The notes: generated by a model not told the origin, from the letters alone. A stretch of 64,000 nucleotides of DNA from Blastochloris viridis (GCA_005768725.1 VAFM01000002.1:186001-250000), one strand, 5' to 3'. Positions 48,404-56,981 are shown, numbered from the stretch's first letter. Program-made: numbers and translations.

Positions 48404-49300
48404 TTACCGAACGGTCAAACCAGCGGCCTGTGCTTCGTCACAGGCCGCTTTTGCTATCATCTCCATCGCCCCGGTACGCAGGTAATTCTTCCGCGTCACC
48501 AGCCGCACGGTACGGTACACCGGCTCACCGTCAATCGGCTTCACAGCAAGAGTATGTAACTGACGCGTGGCCAGATGCGGCAGCAGCGTCACGCCCCGAT
48601 TGCGCTCCACCATCCGGATCAGCGTCTGCAAGCTGCTCGCTTTCACCCGCGCATCCACGCTATCCACCATGCACACATCCAGTGCCTGCGCGCGCAAGCA
48701 ATGCCCCTCGTCCAGCAGCAAAAGTGAATCCTGCCCGATCATCTCCATCGGCACGGCCTGTAATTCCGCCAACGGATGCGCACGCGCACACGCCATGTAA
48801 AACGGTTCATCAAACAATGGCATATCCTGTAAACCTTCAGGCTCTACCTCACTTGCCATCAGCACCGCGTCCAGCTCCCGATTCATAAGCCGGAGTAATA
48901 ACGGATCCGTCAAACCCTCATGCACCATCACATCCAAACGCGGCGCATCAAACCCCACACGCTCCAAAAGTTCGGGCATCAAAAACGGTGCTAAGCTTGC
49001 AATCACGCCCAGCCGTACTTCGCCGCCCAAAGGGTCATTGTACACCTGCGCCACATCCTTAATCGCATTTACCCGTGCCCGCACCTGCGCGGCTTCGGCC
49101 ACAATCGCGGCGCCTGCCGCCGTTAAAGCCACGTTACGGCTGTCGCGCTCAAACAGCACCACACCCAGTTCGTCTTCCAGTTTCTTGATCTGACTTGAAA
49201 GCGTCGGCTGACTGACATGAGCCGCCTCCGCCGCTTTGCCAAAGTGCTTATACTCGGCCACCAGCAATACATACTGCAAATCACGTAAATTCATACCCAT
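48404..49300 (-). CDS. oxyR: Peroxide-sensing LysR regulator OxyR
   Basis: A 298-residue LysR-type activator. The N-terminal winged helix has MNLRDLQYVLLVAEYKHFGK and AAHVSQPTLSSQIKKLEDEL. The sensor domain has DEGHCLRAQALDVC, two cysteines eight residues apart as in E. coli C199/C208, which form the disulfide on peroxide exposure. It is divergent from the catalase gene, its expected target. The start may be ATG at 49300 or the ATG two codons later; AGG lies 8 bases before the first. The last codons also encode the stem of a rightward terminator. Confidence 0.93.
   Translation of the reverse strand: MGMNLRDLQYVLLVAEYKHFGKAAEAAHVSQPTLSSQIKKLEDELGVVLFERDSRNVALTAAGAAIVAEAAQVRARVNAIKDVAQVYNDPLGGEVRLGVIASLAPFLMPELLERVGFDAPRLDVMVHEGLTDPLLLRLMNRELDAVLMASEVEPEGLQDMPLFDEPFYMACARAHPLAELQAVPMEMIGQDSLLLLDEGHCLRAQALDVCMVDSVDARVKASSLQTLIRMVERNRGVTLLPHLATRQLHTLAVKPIDGEPVYRTVRLVTRKNYLRTGAMEMIAKAACDEAQAAGLTVR
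48423..48453 (+). terminator. Terminator overlapping the oxyR 3' end
   Basis: GCGGCCTGTG-CTTCGT-CACAGGCCGC followed by TTTTGCT. It ends the rightward 81-aa gene but lies entirely in the C-terminal codons of convergent oxyR. Confidence 0.75.
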
Positions 49301-49392
49301 TCACATAACCTATCAATCATCAAGAAACAATCAATTTTGCAAACACACCGCAACGCCCTAACCTAAGCTCACTTCAAGAGGAAAAAAGCACC
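49301..49392. promoter_or_regulatory. oxyR/katA divergent control region
   Basis: A 92-bp gap shared by two divergent genes. It is AT-rich near oxyR, with a single CTAT-type OxyR half element (CCTATC). A full four-element OxyR site is not clear by eye. It must contain both promoters and is the likely OxyR target. Confidence 0.35.
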
Positions 49393-50823
49393 ATGACCAC
49401 ACTCACGACCACCGCCGGCGCCCCGGTGTCCGACAACCAGAACAGCCTCTCCGCAGGCCCGCGCGGCCCGCTGCTGATGACCGACGTCCACCTGATCGAA
49501 AAACTCGCGCACCAGAACCGCGAACGCATTCCGGAGCGCGTGGTCCACGCCAAGGGCTGGGGCGCCTTCGGCACTTTCACCGTCACGCACGATATATCCC
49601 ACTACACGCGCGCGGCCATGTTCCAACCCGGCACAACCACCCCGATGCTGGCCCGCTTTTCCACAGTAGCCGGAGAACTCGGCGCGGCCGATGCCGAGCG
49701 CGACGTCCGCGGCTTCGCCCTGAAATTCTATTCCACCGAAGGCAACTTCGACCTCGTCGGTAACAACACACCGGTGTTCTTTGTCCGCGATCCCCTCAAG
49801 TTCCCCGACTTCATCCACACCCAAAAGCGCCACCCGCGTACCAATCTGCGCAGCCCCACCGCCATGTGGGATTTCTGGTCCCTCAGCCCGGAAAGCCTGC
49901 ATCAGATCACGATTCTTTTCTCCGACCGCGGCATCCCGCAAACCCCCATGAATATGGACGGTTTCGGCTCGCACACCCTCAGTTTCTGGAATAACAATGG
50001 CGAGCGTTATTGGGTCAAGTTCCACTTCAAAACCCATCAGGGCCACAAACACTATACCAATGCCGAGGCCGCACAGATCATCGGCCAATCGCGCGAAACC
50101 TATCAGGAAGCCCTCTTCGGCACTATCGAGAACGGCCAGTTCCCCAAGTGGACGATGTACGTCCAGATCATGCCGGAGCTGGACGCCGAAACAACACCTT
50201 ATAACCCGTTCGATCTCACCAAGGTCTGGCCCCATGCCGACTATCCGCTGATCGAAGTCGGCACCATGGAACTCAACCGTAACGCGCAGAACTACTTTGC
50301 CGAGATCGAGCAGGCCGCTTTTTCACCGAGCAATATCGTCCCAGGCATCGGTCACTCGCCGGACAAAATGCTCCAGGCCCGTGTCTTCAGTTATGCCGAC
50401 GCCCACCGCTACCGCCTCGGCACACACTACGAAGCTCTGCCGGTCAACGCCCCCAAGTGCCCGTTCCACCATTATCATAAAGACGGCGCCATGCGCTTCT
50501 TCCCGAATGATACAGGCAACCCGGATGCCTACTACGAGCCGAACAGCATGAATGGCCCGAAAGAAGACCCGTCGGTGAAGGAACCGCCGCTGCGCATCTC
50601 CGGCGATGCCGACCGCTACAGTCATCGTGTGGGCAACGACGATTACAGCCAGCCCCGCGCCCTCTTCAATCTGTTCGACGACGGGCAAAAACAGCGCCTC
50701 TTCGCCAACATCGCCGCCGCCATGCAGGGCGTGCCGGAGTTCATCATCGAACGCCAGCTCGGCCACTTCGCCAAAATTCATGAGGAATATGCGAACGGCG
50801 TCCGTGCCGCACTGAAGGCGTAA
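49393..50823 (+). CDS. katA: Monofunctional heme catalase
   Basis: Converts hydrogen peroxide to water and oxygen. At 476 residues it is a small-subunit (clade 3) catalase. The active-site region RIPERVVHAKGWGAFGTFTV contains the catalytic His, FSTVAGELGAADAERDVRGF and GNNTPVFFVRDPLKFPDFIH follow with the Asn, and the proximal heme Tyr is in RVFSYADAHRYRLG. The ATG at 49393 has AAGAGGAA upstream. It is divergent from oxyR and ends at its own terminator. Confidence 0.97.
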   Translation: MTTLTTTAGAPVSDNQNSLSAGPRGPLLMTDVHLIEKLAHQNRERIPERVVHAKGWGAFGTFTVTHDISHYTRAAMFQPGTTTPMLARFSTVAGELGAADAERDVRGFALKFYSTEGNFDLVGNNTPVFFVRDPLKFPDFIHTQKRHPRTNLRSPTAMWDFWSLSPESLHQITILFSDRGIPQTPMNMDGFGSHTLSFWNNNGERYWVKFHFKTHQGHKHYTNAEAAQIIGQSRETYQEALFGTIENGQFPKWTMYVQIMPELDAETTPYNPFDLTKVWPHADYPLIEVGTMELNRNAQNYFAEIEQAAFSPSNIVPGIGHSPDKMLQARVFSYADAHRYRLGTHYEALPVNAPKCPFHHYHKDGAMRFFPNDTGNPDAYYEPNSMNGPKEDPSVKEPPLRISGDADRYSHRVGNDDYSQPRALFNLFDDGQKQRLFANIAAAMQGVPEFIIERQLGHFAKIHEEYANGVRAALKA

Positions 50824-50837
50824 ATCACATAAAACCT

Positions 50838-50863
50838 GAGCCCCCGCATCGGGGGCCTTTTTG
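50838..50863 (+). terminator. Rho-independent terminator after katA
   Basis: GCCCCC-GCATC-GGGGGC followed by CTTTTTGC, 16 bp past the stop. Confidence 0.85.
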
Positions 50864-50914
50864 CATCACCCCTCTAGCGCCAACGTTCACTAAAAAGGCA
50901 GTAACATCCGATAT

Positions 50915-50928
50915 TTGACATTAGTCAA
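50915..50928 (+). promoter_or_regulatory. Fnr-type box before ompW
   Basis: TTGACATTAGTCAA, a perfect TTGAC-N4-GTCAA palindrome. It is centred 30 bp upstream of a weak -10 (TTTACC, about 50949-50954), the spacing expected of a class II activator site, with the ompW ATG at 50983. Confidence 0.7.
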
Positions 50929-50982
50929 CAGCATCTCCCGTGCACAGGTTTACCGTTCCAACGTAACAGAAAGGACCCCCTC

Positions 50983-51594
50983 ATGAAGACCCCCGCACTG
51001 GCTCTCGCAGCAGCCGTCGCCCTGACCGGCATCATCTCTGCCGCACAGGCTGAAGATGGCAACTGGCTCGTACGTGGCCGTATCATCAACGTCAAACCGA
51101 CCAACAACGGCGGCGAAACGTCCATCGGCGGCAAGCCGAAGGCGGGCTCCGACACCGTTCCGGAAGTCGACGTCACCTACTTCGCCACCCCGAACATCGG
51201 TTTCGAGCTGATTGCCGCCACTACCGAGCACAAAACCCAGGTCGCCCGCGGCACGAATGCCGACCTCGGCACCGTCAAGCTGCTGCCGCCCACCCTCACC
51301 GCGCAGTACCACTTCACCAACCTGGATAAATTCAAACCCTACGTCGGCGCCGGTCTCACTTACGCCCACTTCTACGATGCCGACCACCCCGGCTTCGGCA
51401 GCGTGAAGTACGACGACTCCGTCGGTGTCGCCCTGCAAGCCGGTGTCGACTACAAACTGACCGACAAAATCTATCTCAACGCCGATGTAAAGCAGATCTT
51501 CGTCGGCACCGACGTCACCGTCAACGACACCATCACCGCCAAGGCCAACCTGAACCCCATCGTGGCCGGTATCGGTGTGGGTTACCGCTTCTAA
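50983..51594 (+). CDS. ompW: Outer-membrane protein OmpW family
   Basis: An eight-stranded beta-barrel of 203 residues. The signal peptide ends at AAQA. The barrel begins GNWLVRGRIINVKP and has TYFATPNIGFELIAATTEHK, LPPTLTAQYHFTNLDKFKPY and VGAGLTYAHFYD. It closes with GIGVGYRF, ending in Phe as barrels do. The ATG at 50983 has AGAAAGGA upstream. OmpW is oxygen-regulated in several bacteria, matching the Fnr-type site upstream. It probably passes small hydrophobic molecules. Confidence 0.95.
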   Translation: MKTPALALAAAVALTGIISAAQAEDGNWLVRGRIINVKPTNNGGETSIGGKPKAGSDTVPEVDVTYFATPNIGFELIAATTEHKTQVARGTNADLGTVKLLPPTLTAQYHFTNLDKFKPYVGAGLTYAHFYDADHPGFGSVKYDDSVGVALQAGVDYKLTDKIYLNADVKQIFVGTDVTVNDTITAKANLNPIVAGIGVGYRF

Positions 51595-51620
51595 GTCCCG
51601 GAAGCGTGATCCTGTCTCAG

Positions 51621-51648
51621 CAGAAAGAGGCCGCAAGGCCTCTTTTTG
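51621..51648. terminator. Bidirectional terminator
   Basis: AAAGAGGCC-GCAA-GGCCTCTTT between convergent ompW and hemN. The T run is stronger rightward. Confidence 0.8.
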
Positions 51649-51665
51649 TGGCTCGTAAACCGGCG

Positions 51666-53045
51666 CTAAACGCCTTTGCTGTGCCGCCCCGCCGTACTCG
51701 CACCTTTGCCCAAGTAAGCATCGAAACACGCCGCCACAGCACGCGCAAACGGCCGCCCCTTCTCGGTCACGCGCAGAGTATCGCCCTGCCATTCGGCCAG
51801 ACCATCCTGCACCATATCATTCAGGCGCTCACGCTGAACCAGCAACTCATCCAGCGCATGGCCTTCCGCCCGCATACCGCACAGCAATTGTTCAATCACG
51901 CCGCGCCGCGCCATATCTCCGGCATCCACGGCCACCCCACGTGCGATCGGTAAACCCGGTTTCTCCATGGCATCCAGGTAATCGGCCGGTGCTGTAATAT
52001 TCTGCGCATAGCCTTGCGGATACTGCGAGATCGCACTCGCGCCAAACCCCAGCAAAACGGGTGCCGCATCGGTGGTGTAGCCCATAAAGTTGCGCTTCAG
52101 GTCACCGTCTTTGGCCGCAATCGCCATCGGGTCGGTCGGCAGACAAAAATGGTCAATTCCCACCGCCACGTACCCGGCCTTGGTCAGTGCCTCCACAGCG
52201 GTGTTAAAAATGTCCAGCCGCGCTTCGGCGTCCGGCAGGTTGTACTCCTCCAGCACGGCCTGATGCTTCTTCATCCACGGCACGTGCGCATAGCCAAACA
52301 ACGCAATCCGGCTCGGGCGTAGTTCCTGAATATCCGCCACGGTCTGGCGCATCGTCTCCGGTGTCTGCATCGGCAGGCCGTAGAGCAAATCGACATTGAT
52401 ATCCTGCACACCGGCCTCACGCAGCTGCGTCACGGCGCGCACGTTCAGCGCCTGTGGCTGTACACGGCGTATCACATTCTGCACGGTCGAGTTGGTGTCC
52501 TGAATCCCCAAACTCGCGCGGTTAAAACCCAGTTCACCCAATAAAGCCGGCATGCCATCCACAAGCTGACGCGGATCGATCTCCATCGAAATCTCCGCAC
52601 CCGCCTTCACATCAAACAGCTCATGCATCACCGCAAACACGCGGCGCAGGTCCTTCATCGGCACATAACTCGGCGTACCACCACCCAAGTGAATCGCCCC
52701 GACCTTCAACCGCTCCGGTAATAACGCCGCGGTACGCCGCATCTCGTCAATCAGTACATTCACATAGGCGGTAATGGTGTCCTGTTTGTTGGTCACCTTC
52801 ATATTGCAGCCGCAGTACAGGCACAGGCTCTTGCAATACGCCATATGAAGATACAAAGAGGCCTCACCGGCATCACGCAGTGTTCCCAGCCAGCCGTTCA
52901 CGGTGGCGGCATCCACACCGGCATGGAACTGGATCGCCGTCGGGTAACTGGTATAGCGCGGCACCGGGCCACCGTATTTCGCGATCAGTTCCATCTCCGG
53001 CTTACGGAGCACCAGAGACCCGGAATCCTCAATCGCAACGTGCAT
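51666..53045 (-). CDS. hemN: Oxygen-independent coproporphyrinogen III oxidase
   Basis: A radical-SAM enzyme of 459 residues that makes protoporphyrinogen IX without oxygen. The cluster motif is HMAYCKSLCLYCGCNMKVT (C-x3-C-x2-C plus the conserved fourth Cys). IHLGGGTPSYVPMKDLRRVF, EISMEIDPRQLVDGM, RASLGIQDTNSTVQNVIRRV and NVDLLYGLPMQTPETMRQTV are true-HemN blocks (E. coli type rather than HemW). It follows the Crp/Fnr gene by 21 bp and is probably in its operon, linking heme supply to low-oxygen respiration. Confidence 0.96.
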   Translation of the reverse strand: MHVAIEDSGSLVLRKPEMELIAKYGGPVPRYTSYPTAIQFHAGVDAATVNGWLGTLRDAGEASLYLHMAYCKSLCLYCGCNMKVTNKQDTITAYVNVLIDEMRRTAALLPERLKVGAIHLGGGTPSYVPMKDLRRVFAVMHELFDVKAGAEISMEIDPRQLVDGMPALLGELGFNRASLGIQDTNSTVQNVIRRVQPQALNVRAVTQLREAGVQDINVDLLYGLPMQTPETMRQTVADIQELRPSRIALFGYAHVPWMKKHQAVLEEYNLPDAEARLDIFNTAVEALTKAGYVAVGIDHFCLPTDPMAIAAKDGDLKRNFMGYTTDAAPVLLGFGASAISQYPQGYAQNITAPADYLDAMEKPGLPIARGVAVDAGDMARRGVIEQLLCGMRAEGHALDELLVQRERLNDMVQDGLAEWQGDTLRVTEKGRPFARAVAACFDAYLGKGASTAGRHSKGV

Positions 53046-53066
53046 GGTACCCCCTATAACTTTAAC

Positions 53067-53774
53067 CTACGCATGACCATGGCACGGATACGTGCCCGAG
53101 CATGCCCCGCAGGTATACGCCCGCAGCGCGTCCACATCGTCCATTTCCACATGGGCGCCGGTCATGCGCAGGCCGGTTTCCTGTTTCAGTTTGGCCAGCG
53201 CACGGCTGAACGTCTCCGGCTGCATGCCCAGACGTGCGGCCAGCAACCCTTTATCAAACGGCAGTTGAATATCCACCTTGCCCTTGGCAGGCGTGCCGGC
53301 CAGCTTCAGCAAAAAGCACCCGATGCGCTGCGGCGCGGTCTGATGCGTCCGGTGTTCAATCTCAAGGCGCTCATCCTGTTGCTGACGCAACACATGCTTC
53401 AAAACCAGACGCGCGAACTCACCATGGGTGTCGATCAACTGACGCAGCACACTGTGCGGAATCACCAGCGTAGTCGTATCGCTGACCGCCACGGCGCGGG
53501 TGGTATTGGTAAAGGGTGGCGTTAGGGTTTCCAGGCCGACCAGATGACCGGTCCCCAATACGTCCCACACGGCGTCCCCGCCATCCAGTGTTTCGCGGGT
53601 CAGCTTCACCCATCCGTGCAGCACTAGCCATACGCTGTGGGCCACGTCGTTCTGGTGGCACAGCACATCGCCTTCCTGAAAGTCTTTGGTATGACATGCC
53701 GACGCGATCTGCTCCAATAAAGGAGTCTTCAGTTCCGCCATCAGCGGCGAGGTCAGTAGGCCATCAAGGATCAT
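53067..53774 (-). CDS. Crp/Fnr-family regulator with C-terminal Cys/His cluster
   Basis: A 235-residue transcription regulator. A cyclic-nucleotide-type sensor domain (about 15-125, FQEGDVLCHQNDVAHSVWLV) is followed by a dimer helix and a winged helix-turn-helix (about 150-215) with LLAARLGMQPETFSRALAKL, whose ETFSR recognition helix fits TTGA-type sites. The N-terminal Fe-S cysteine set of classical Fnr is absent; only Cys27 and Cys39 occur there. Instead the protein ends YTCGACSGTYPCHGHA: C222, C225, C231, H232 and H234. The ATG at 53774 has AGGAG 8 bases upstream. It lies between hemN and cydP with a TTGAC-N4-GTCAA site in its promoter. Confidence 0.9.
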   Translation of the reverse strand: MILDGLLTSPLMAELKTPLLEQIASACHTKDFQEGDVLCHQNDVAHSVWLVLHGWVKLTRETLDGGDAVWDVLGTGHLVGLETLTPPFTNTTRAVAVSDTTTLVIPHSVLRQLIDTHGEFARLVLKHVLRQQQDERLEIEHRTHQTAPQRIGCFLLKLAGTPAKGKVDIQLPFDKGLLAARLGMQPETFSRALAKLKQETGLRMTGAHVEMDDVDALRAYTCGACSGTYPCHGHA

Positions 53775-53809
53775 GTCTTTTCTCCTGCCGTAAAAAACGC
53801 ATATGCAAT

Positions 53810-53823
53810 TTGACCTAGGTCAA
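53810..53823. promoter_or_regulatory. Fnr-type box between fnr-like gene and cydP
   Basis: TTGACCTAGGTCAA, a perfect palindrome (extended to TTTGACCTAGGTCAAA). It lies in a 71-bp divergent region. It is 36 bp from the regulator start and 23 bp from the cydP start, so it may both autoregulate the regulator and control cydPABX. A rightward GATAAT (53834-53839) is only 20 bp from the box centre, close for class II activation. Confidence 0.7.
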
Positions 53824-53845
53824 ATCCCTTGTAGATAATACGACT

Positions 53846-54049
53846 ATGAGTACATCCATGCCACTTCTAAAACTGCCTCGCAAGCCTTCTGCACACCTCG
53901 GCGTCAAGGGGCCCAGTCGTTTTGCGCTGCAAATAACCCTGATTATATGCCTCAAACTGGCCGTCCTTTTCGGCATCTGGTACGCCTTCATCCGCGAGCA
54001 TAAAGTTCCGCATGATATCCCCGCCACAACCCGTCATATATTAAGCTAG
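53846..54049 (+). CDS. cydP: CydP-like small membrane protein
   Basis: A 67-residue protein with one membrane helix (FALQITLIICLKLAVLFGIW followed by YAF), preceded by a basic leader and followed by a short polar tail. This helix pattern and its place directly before cydA match CydP, a putative small subunit of cytochrome bd. The start is ATG at 53846 without a ribosome site; an in-frame ATG lies at 53858. Given a -10-like GATAAT 6 bp upstream, the mRNA could be leaderless. Confidence 0.7.
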   Translation: MSTSMPLLKLPRKPSAHLGVKGPSRFALQITLIICLKLAVLFGIWYAFIREHKVPHDIPATTRHILS

Positions 54050-54068
54050 CAATAAAAAGAGCCTCCCC

Positions 54069-55589
54069 GTGGAATTTCTCGACCCCGTCCTTCTCTCCCG
54101 CATGCAGTTTGCGGCGACCGCCTTGTACCACTTCCTGTTCGTACCGCTCACGCTGGGCCTCGCCTGGCTGCTGGTTATCATGGAAGCCACCTATGTGATG
54201 ACCAAGAACGAGGTCTGGAAGCAGGCCACCCAGTTCTGGGGCAAGCTGTTCGGCATCAACTTCGCCATGGGTGTCGCAACAGGCATTACCATGGAGTTCC
54301 AGTTCGGTACCAACTGGGCCTACTACAGCCATTATGTGGGAGACATCTTCGGTACACCCTTAGCCATCGAAGGTTTAATGGCGTTCTTCTTGGAAAGCAC
54401 CATGATCGGCCTATTCTTCTTCGGCTGGAACAAACTCACGCGCATCCAGCACCTGGCGGTCACGTCGTGCCTGGCACTGGCCAGTAACTTCTCGGCCCTC
54501 TGGATTCTCATTGCCAACGGCTGGATGCAGAACCCCGCAGGCGCCGCCTTTAATATGGAGACCATGCGCATGGAAATGACCAGCTTCGCCGAGCTGTTCT
54601 TCAACCCGGTCGCGCAGGCTAAATTCGTCCATACCCTCAGCGCGGGCTATGTTACCGGTTCCATGTTCATGCTGGCTATCGCCAGCTATTTCCTGCTGCG
54701 CCGCCAGCATATCGCCATCATGCAGCGCAGCTTTGCGGTAGCCGCCTCCTTCGGTCTGGCGGGTGCCTTAAGCGTGGTCGTACTGGGAGACGAATCCGGC
54801 TATTCCATGAACAGCCACCAGCAGATGAAAATGGCCGCGATCGAAGCCATGTGGGAAACCGAACCCGCTCCCTCCGGCTTCAACCTCGTCGCCTGGCCCA
54901 ACCAGAAAGAGATGCGCAACGAATGGGAGATCAAGATCCCCTACGTACTGGGCCTGATCGGCACCCGCAGCTTCGATACTGAAATGCCCGGCATCCACGA
55001 TATCCTCAAGCAGACCGAAGGCCGCATCGTCAATGGCCAGCAAGCCTATATCGCCCTGCGCGCCCTCAAAACCGACCCCACCAATACCGCTGCGCAAGAG
55101 ATCCTGCACAAACACAGCAAAGACCTCGGCTACGGCCTGCTGCTGAAGGCACAGGGCTTCGACCCCGCCACAGCCACCGCCGAGCAGATCGCCGAAACCA
55201 ACAAGCGCCTCGTCCCGCACGTCGCACCGTTGTTCTGGAGCTTCCGCATCATGGTCGCCTGCGGCATGTGGTTCATCTTCCTGTTCACCATGGCCTTCTG
55301 GTACGCCAGCAAACGCCGGTTCGAGCCCAACTGGGTCCAGCGCGCCGCTCTTTACAGTCTGCCGCTGCCATGGCTGGCGGCCGAGCTGGGCTGGATCGTC
55401 GCCGAATACGGCCGCCAGCCGTGGGCGATTCAGGACATTCTGCCCACAGGTGTCGCCGCCTCGGCCACATCCGGAGAGCTCGTCCTGACCAGCCTCATCG
55501 CCTTTGTGCTGTTCTATACGGCTCTTCTGGTTATCGATATCAAACTGATGATCAAATACGCCAAACAAGGCCCGCAACCGATTCACTAG
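54069..55589 (+). CDS. cydA: Cytochrome bd ubiquinol oxidase subunit I
   Basis: The quinol-oxidising heme subunit of the high-affinity, non-proton-pumping bd oxidase; 506 residues. SRMQFAATALYHFLFVPLTL holds His21, a heme ligand. FVHTLSAGYVTGSMFMLAIA holds the second His, and WSFRIMVACGMWFIFL the heme Met. The Q-loop IPYVLGLIGTRSFDTEMPG is present. Q-loop length is of the CydA long type. The start is GTG at 54069. It is in a tight cydP-cydA-cydB-cydX operon. Confidence 0.96.
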   Translation: MEFLDPVLLSRMQFAATALYHFLFVPLTLGLAWLLVIMEATYVMTKNEVWKQATQFWGKLFGINFAMGVATGITMEFQFGTNWAYYSHYVGDIFGTPLAIEGLMAFFLESTMIGLFFFGWNKLTRIQHLAVTSCLALASNFSALWILIANGWMQNPAGAAFNMETMRMEMTSFAELFFNPVAQAKFVHTLSAGYVTGSMFMLAIASYFLLRRQHIAIMQRSFAVAASFGLAGALSVVVLGDESGYSMNSHQQMKMAAIEAMWETEPAPSGFNLVAWPNQKEMRNEWEIKIPYVLGLIGTRSFDTEMPGIHDILKQTEGRIVNGQQAYIALRALKTDPTNTAAQEILHKHSKDLGYGLLLKAQGFDPATATAEQIAETNKRLVPHVAPLFWSFRIMVACGMWFIFLFTMAFWYASKRRFEPNWVQRAALYSLPLPWLAAELGWIVAEYGRQPWAIQDILPTGVAASATSGELVLTSLIAFVLFYTALLVIDIKLMIKYAKQGPQPIH

Positions 55590-55601
55590 AAAGCTGAAAC
55601 C

Positions 55602-56762
55602 ATGATTCCCATGCCCGTCGACTACGAAACCCTCCGCCTTATCTGGTGGGGCCTGCTCGGTGTCCTCCTTATCGGTTTCGCCATCATGGATGGCTTCGAT
55701 ATGGGCGTCGCCTTCCTCAACCCGCTGCTTGGCAAACGCGACGCTGAACACCGCCAGATCATCAATACCATGGCTCCGGTGTGGGAAGGTAACCAGGTCT
55801 GGCTTATCTTGGGCGCCGGTGCCATCTTCGCCGCTTTCCCAGCCATCTACGCCACAGCCTTCAGCGGTTTCTATCTGGCCATGCTGCTCACGCTTCTCAG
55901 TCTCGTGCTGCGGCCAGTGTCACTCGAGTTCCGCCAGAAATTCACCACCCCCCGCGTCCGTAAACTGTTCGACTGGACACTGTTCACCAGCGGTTTGGTC
56001 CCGCCGCTTATCTTCGGTGTCGCCGTCGGTAATATCTTTTTGGGCGTACCGTTCTATCTCGACGATATGCAACTTCCGCACTATGTCGATACCTTCTTCG
56101 GCAGCCTGTTCCATCTTCTCAAACCTTTCGCCCTGCTGGCCGGTCTCACCTCTCTCACCATGCTCGCCACCCACGGCGCCGTCTATCTCACCGCCAAAAC
56201 CGAAGGTGCCGTCCATACCCGCGCCCTCAAAACCGCTTACATCGGTCTCGCAGTGTGGGCCATTCTGTTTACCATCGGCGGTGTCTGGGTCAATCACCTC
56301 ACCGGTTTCACCATTACTTCGGCCGTGGTCACCAATGGCCCTTCCAACCCCACCCTTAAAACAGTGGTAATGGAATCCGGCGTCTGGCTCCGCAACTTCC
56401 ACAGCACTCCCCTTCTCTGGTCCATTCCCGCACTGGCCTTTGGAGGTGCCCTTACCGCCGCCATACTGCTCCGCCTGCGCCGTTATGCCCTCGCCTTCGC
56501 CGCCAGCGGCACTATGGTTGCAGGTACCATCGCCACGGCAGGTGTCGCGCTCTTTCCATTCATGTTCACCAGCAGCCTGCAACCTTCGCATAGCTTTACG
56601 GTGTGGGATGCCACCTCCAGCCACCTCACCCTCTGGCTGATGCTTCTTGCCAGCATCGTGTTTGTGCCGCTCATCCTCGCCTACACGGCCTGGGCCTTCC
56701 ACAAGCTGCGCGATATCATCCGTACCGAAGATATCGAGAGCGGCCGCGGCTTCTTCTATTAA
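55602..56762 (+). CDS. cydB: Cytochrome bd ubiquinol oxidase subunit II
   Basis: A 386-residue membrane partner of CydA. The N-terminal block DYETLRLIWWGLLGVLLIGF then AIMDGFDMGVAFLNPLLGK is diagnostic, as are APVWEGNQVWLILGAGAIFA and AAFPAIYATAFSGFYLAML. About nine helices are seen. MIPMPVDY may begin at either Met. It starts 12 bp after cydA and is followed by cydX. Confidence 0.96.
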   Translation: MIPMPVDYETLRLIWWGLLGVLLIGFAIMDGFDMGVAFLNPLLGKRDAEHRQIINTMAPVWEGNQVWLILGAGAIFAAFPAIYATAFSGFYLAMLLTLLSLVLRPVSLEFRQKFTTPRVRKLFDWTLFTSGLVPPLIFGVAVGNIFLGVPFYLDDMQLPHYVDTFFGSLFHLLKPFALLAGLTSLTMLATHGAVYLTAKTEGAVHTRALKTAYIGLAVWAILFTIGGVWVNHLTGFTITSAVVTNGPSNPTLKTVVMESGVWLRNFHSTPLLWSIPALAFGGALTAAILLRLRRYALAFAASGTMVAGTIATAGVALFPFMFTSSLQPSHSFTVWDATSSHLTLWLMLLASIVFVPLILAYTAWAFHKLRDIIRTEDIESGRGFFY

Positions 56763-56786
56763 CCCGTAAATCAGAAAGACAAACAC

Positions 56787-56900
56787 ATGTGGTACTTCGC
56801 TTGGATTCTCGGCCTTCCGCTGGCAGTCTTCTTCGGCATTCTGAATGCGATGTGGCTGGATATGCACCTCGATCGCGAATCGCGCATCCGCTCCAAATAG
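56787..56900 (+). CDS. cydX: Cytochrome bd small subunit CydX
   Basis: A 37-residue single-span peptide, MWYFAWILGLPLAVFFGILN, then an AMWLD turn and a charged tail (HLDRESRIRSK). The MWYFxWxLG start is the family signature. It begins 24 bp after cydB with AGAAAGA upstream. CydX is needed for bd oxidase stability. Confidence 0.93.
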   Translation: MWYFAWILGLPLAVFFGILNAMWLDMHLDRESRIRSK

Positions 56901-56955
56901 ACATTCAAGCTGTCAGGGTCTGTCAGCTTCCGGCACCACCGGTCATAACAGAGTG

Positions 56956-56981
56956 CAGGGGCTGAAAAGCCCCCTTTTTTA
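56956..56981 (+). terminator. Rho-independent terminator after cydX
   Basis: AGGGGCT-GAAA-AGCCCCCT followed by TTTTT. The 258 bp to 57239 contain no gene that I can see. Confidence 0.88.

Noticed and set aside
54768..55751. A 327-residue leftward open frame
   Set aside because: Antisense to cydA, made of Asp/Glu/Gly-rich shadow sequence.
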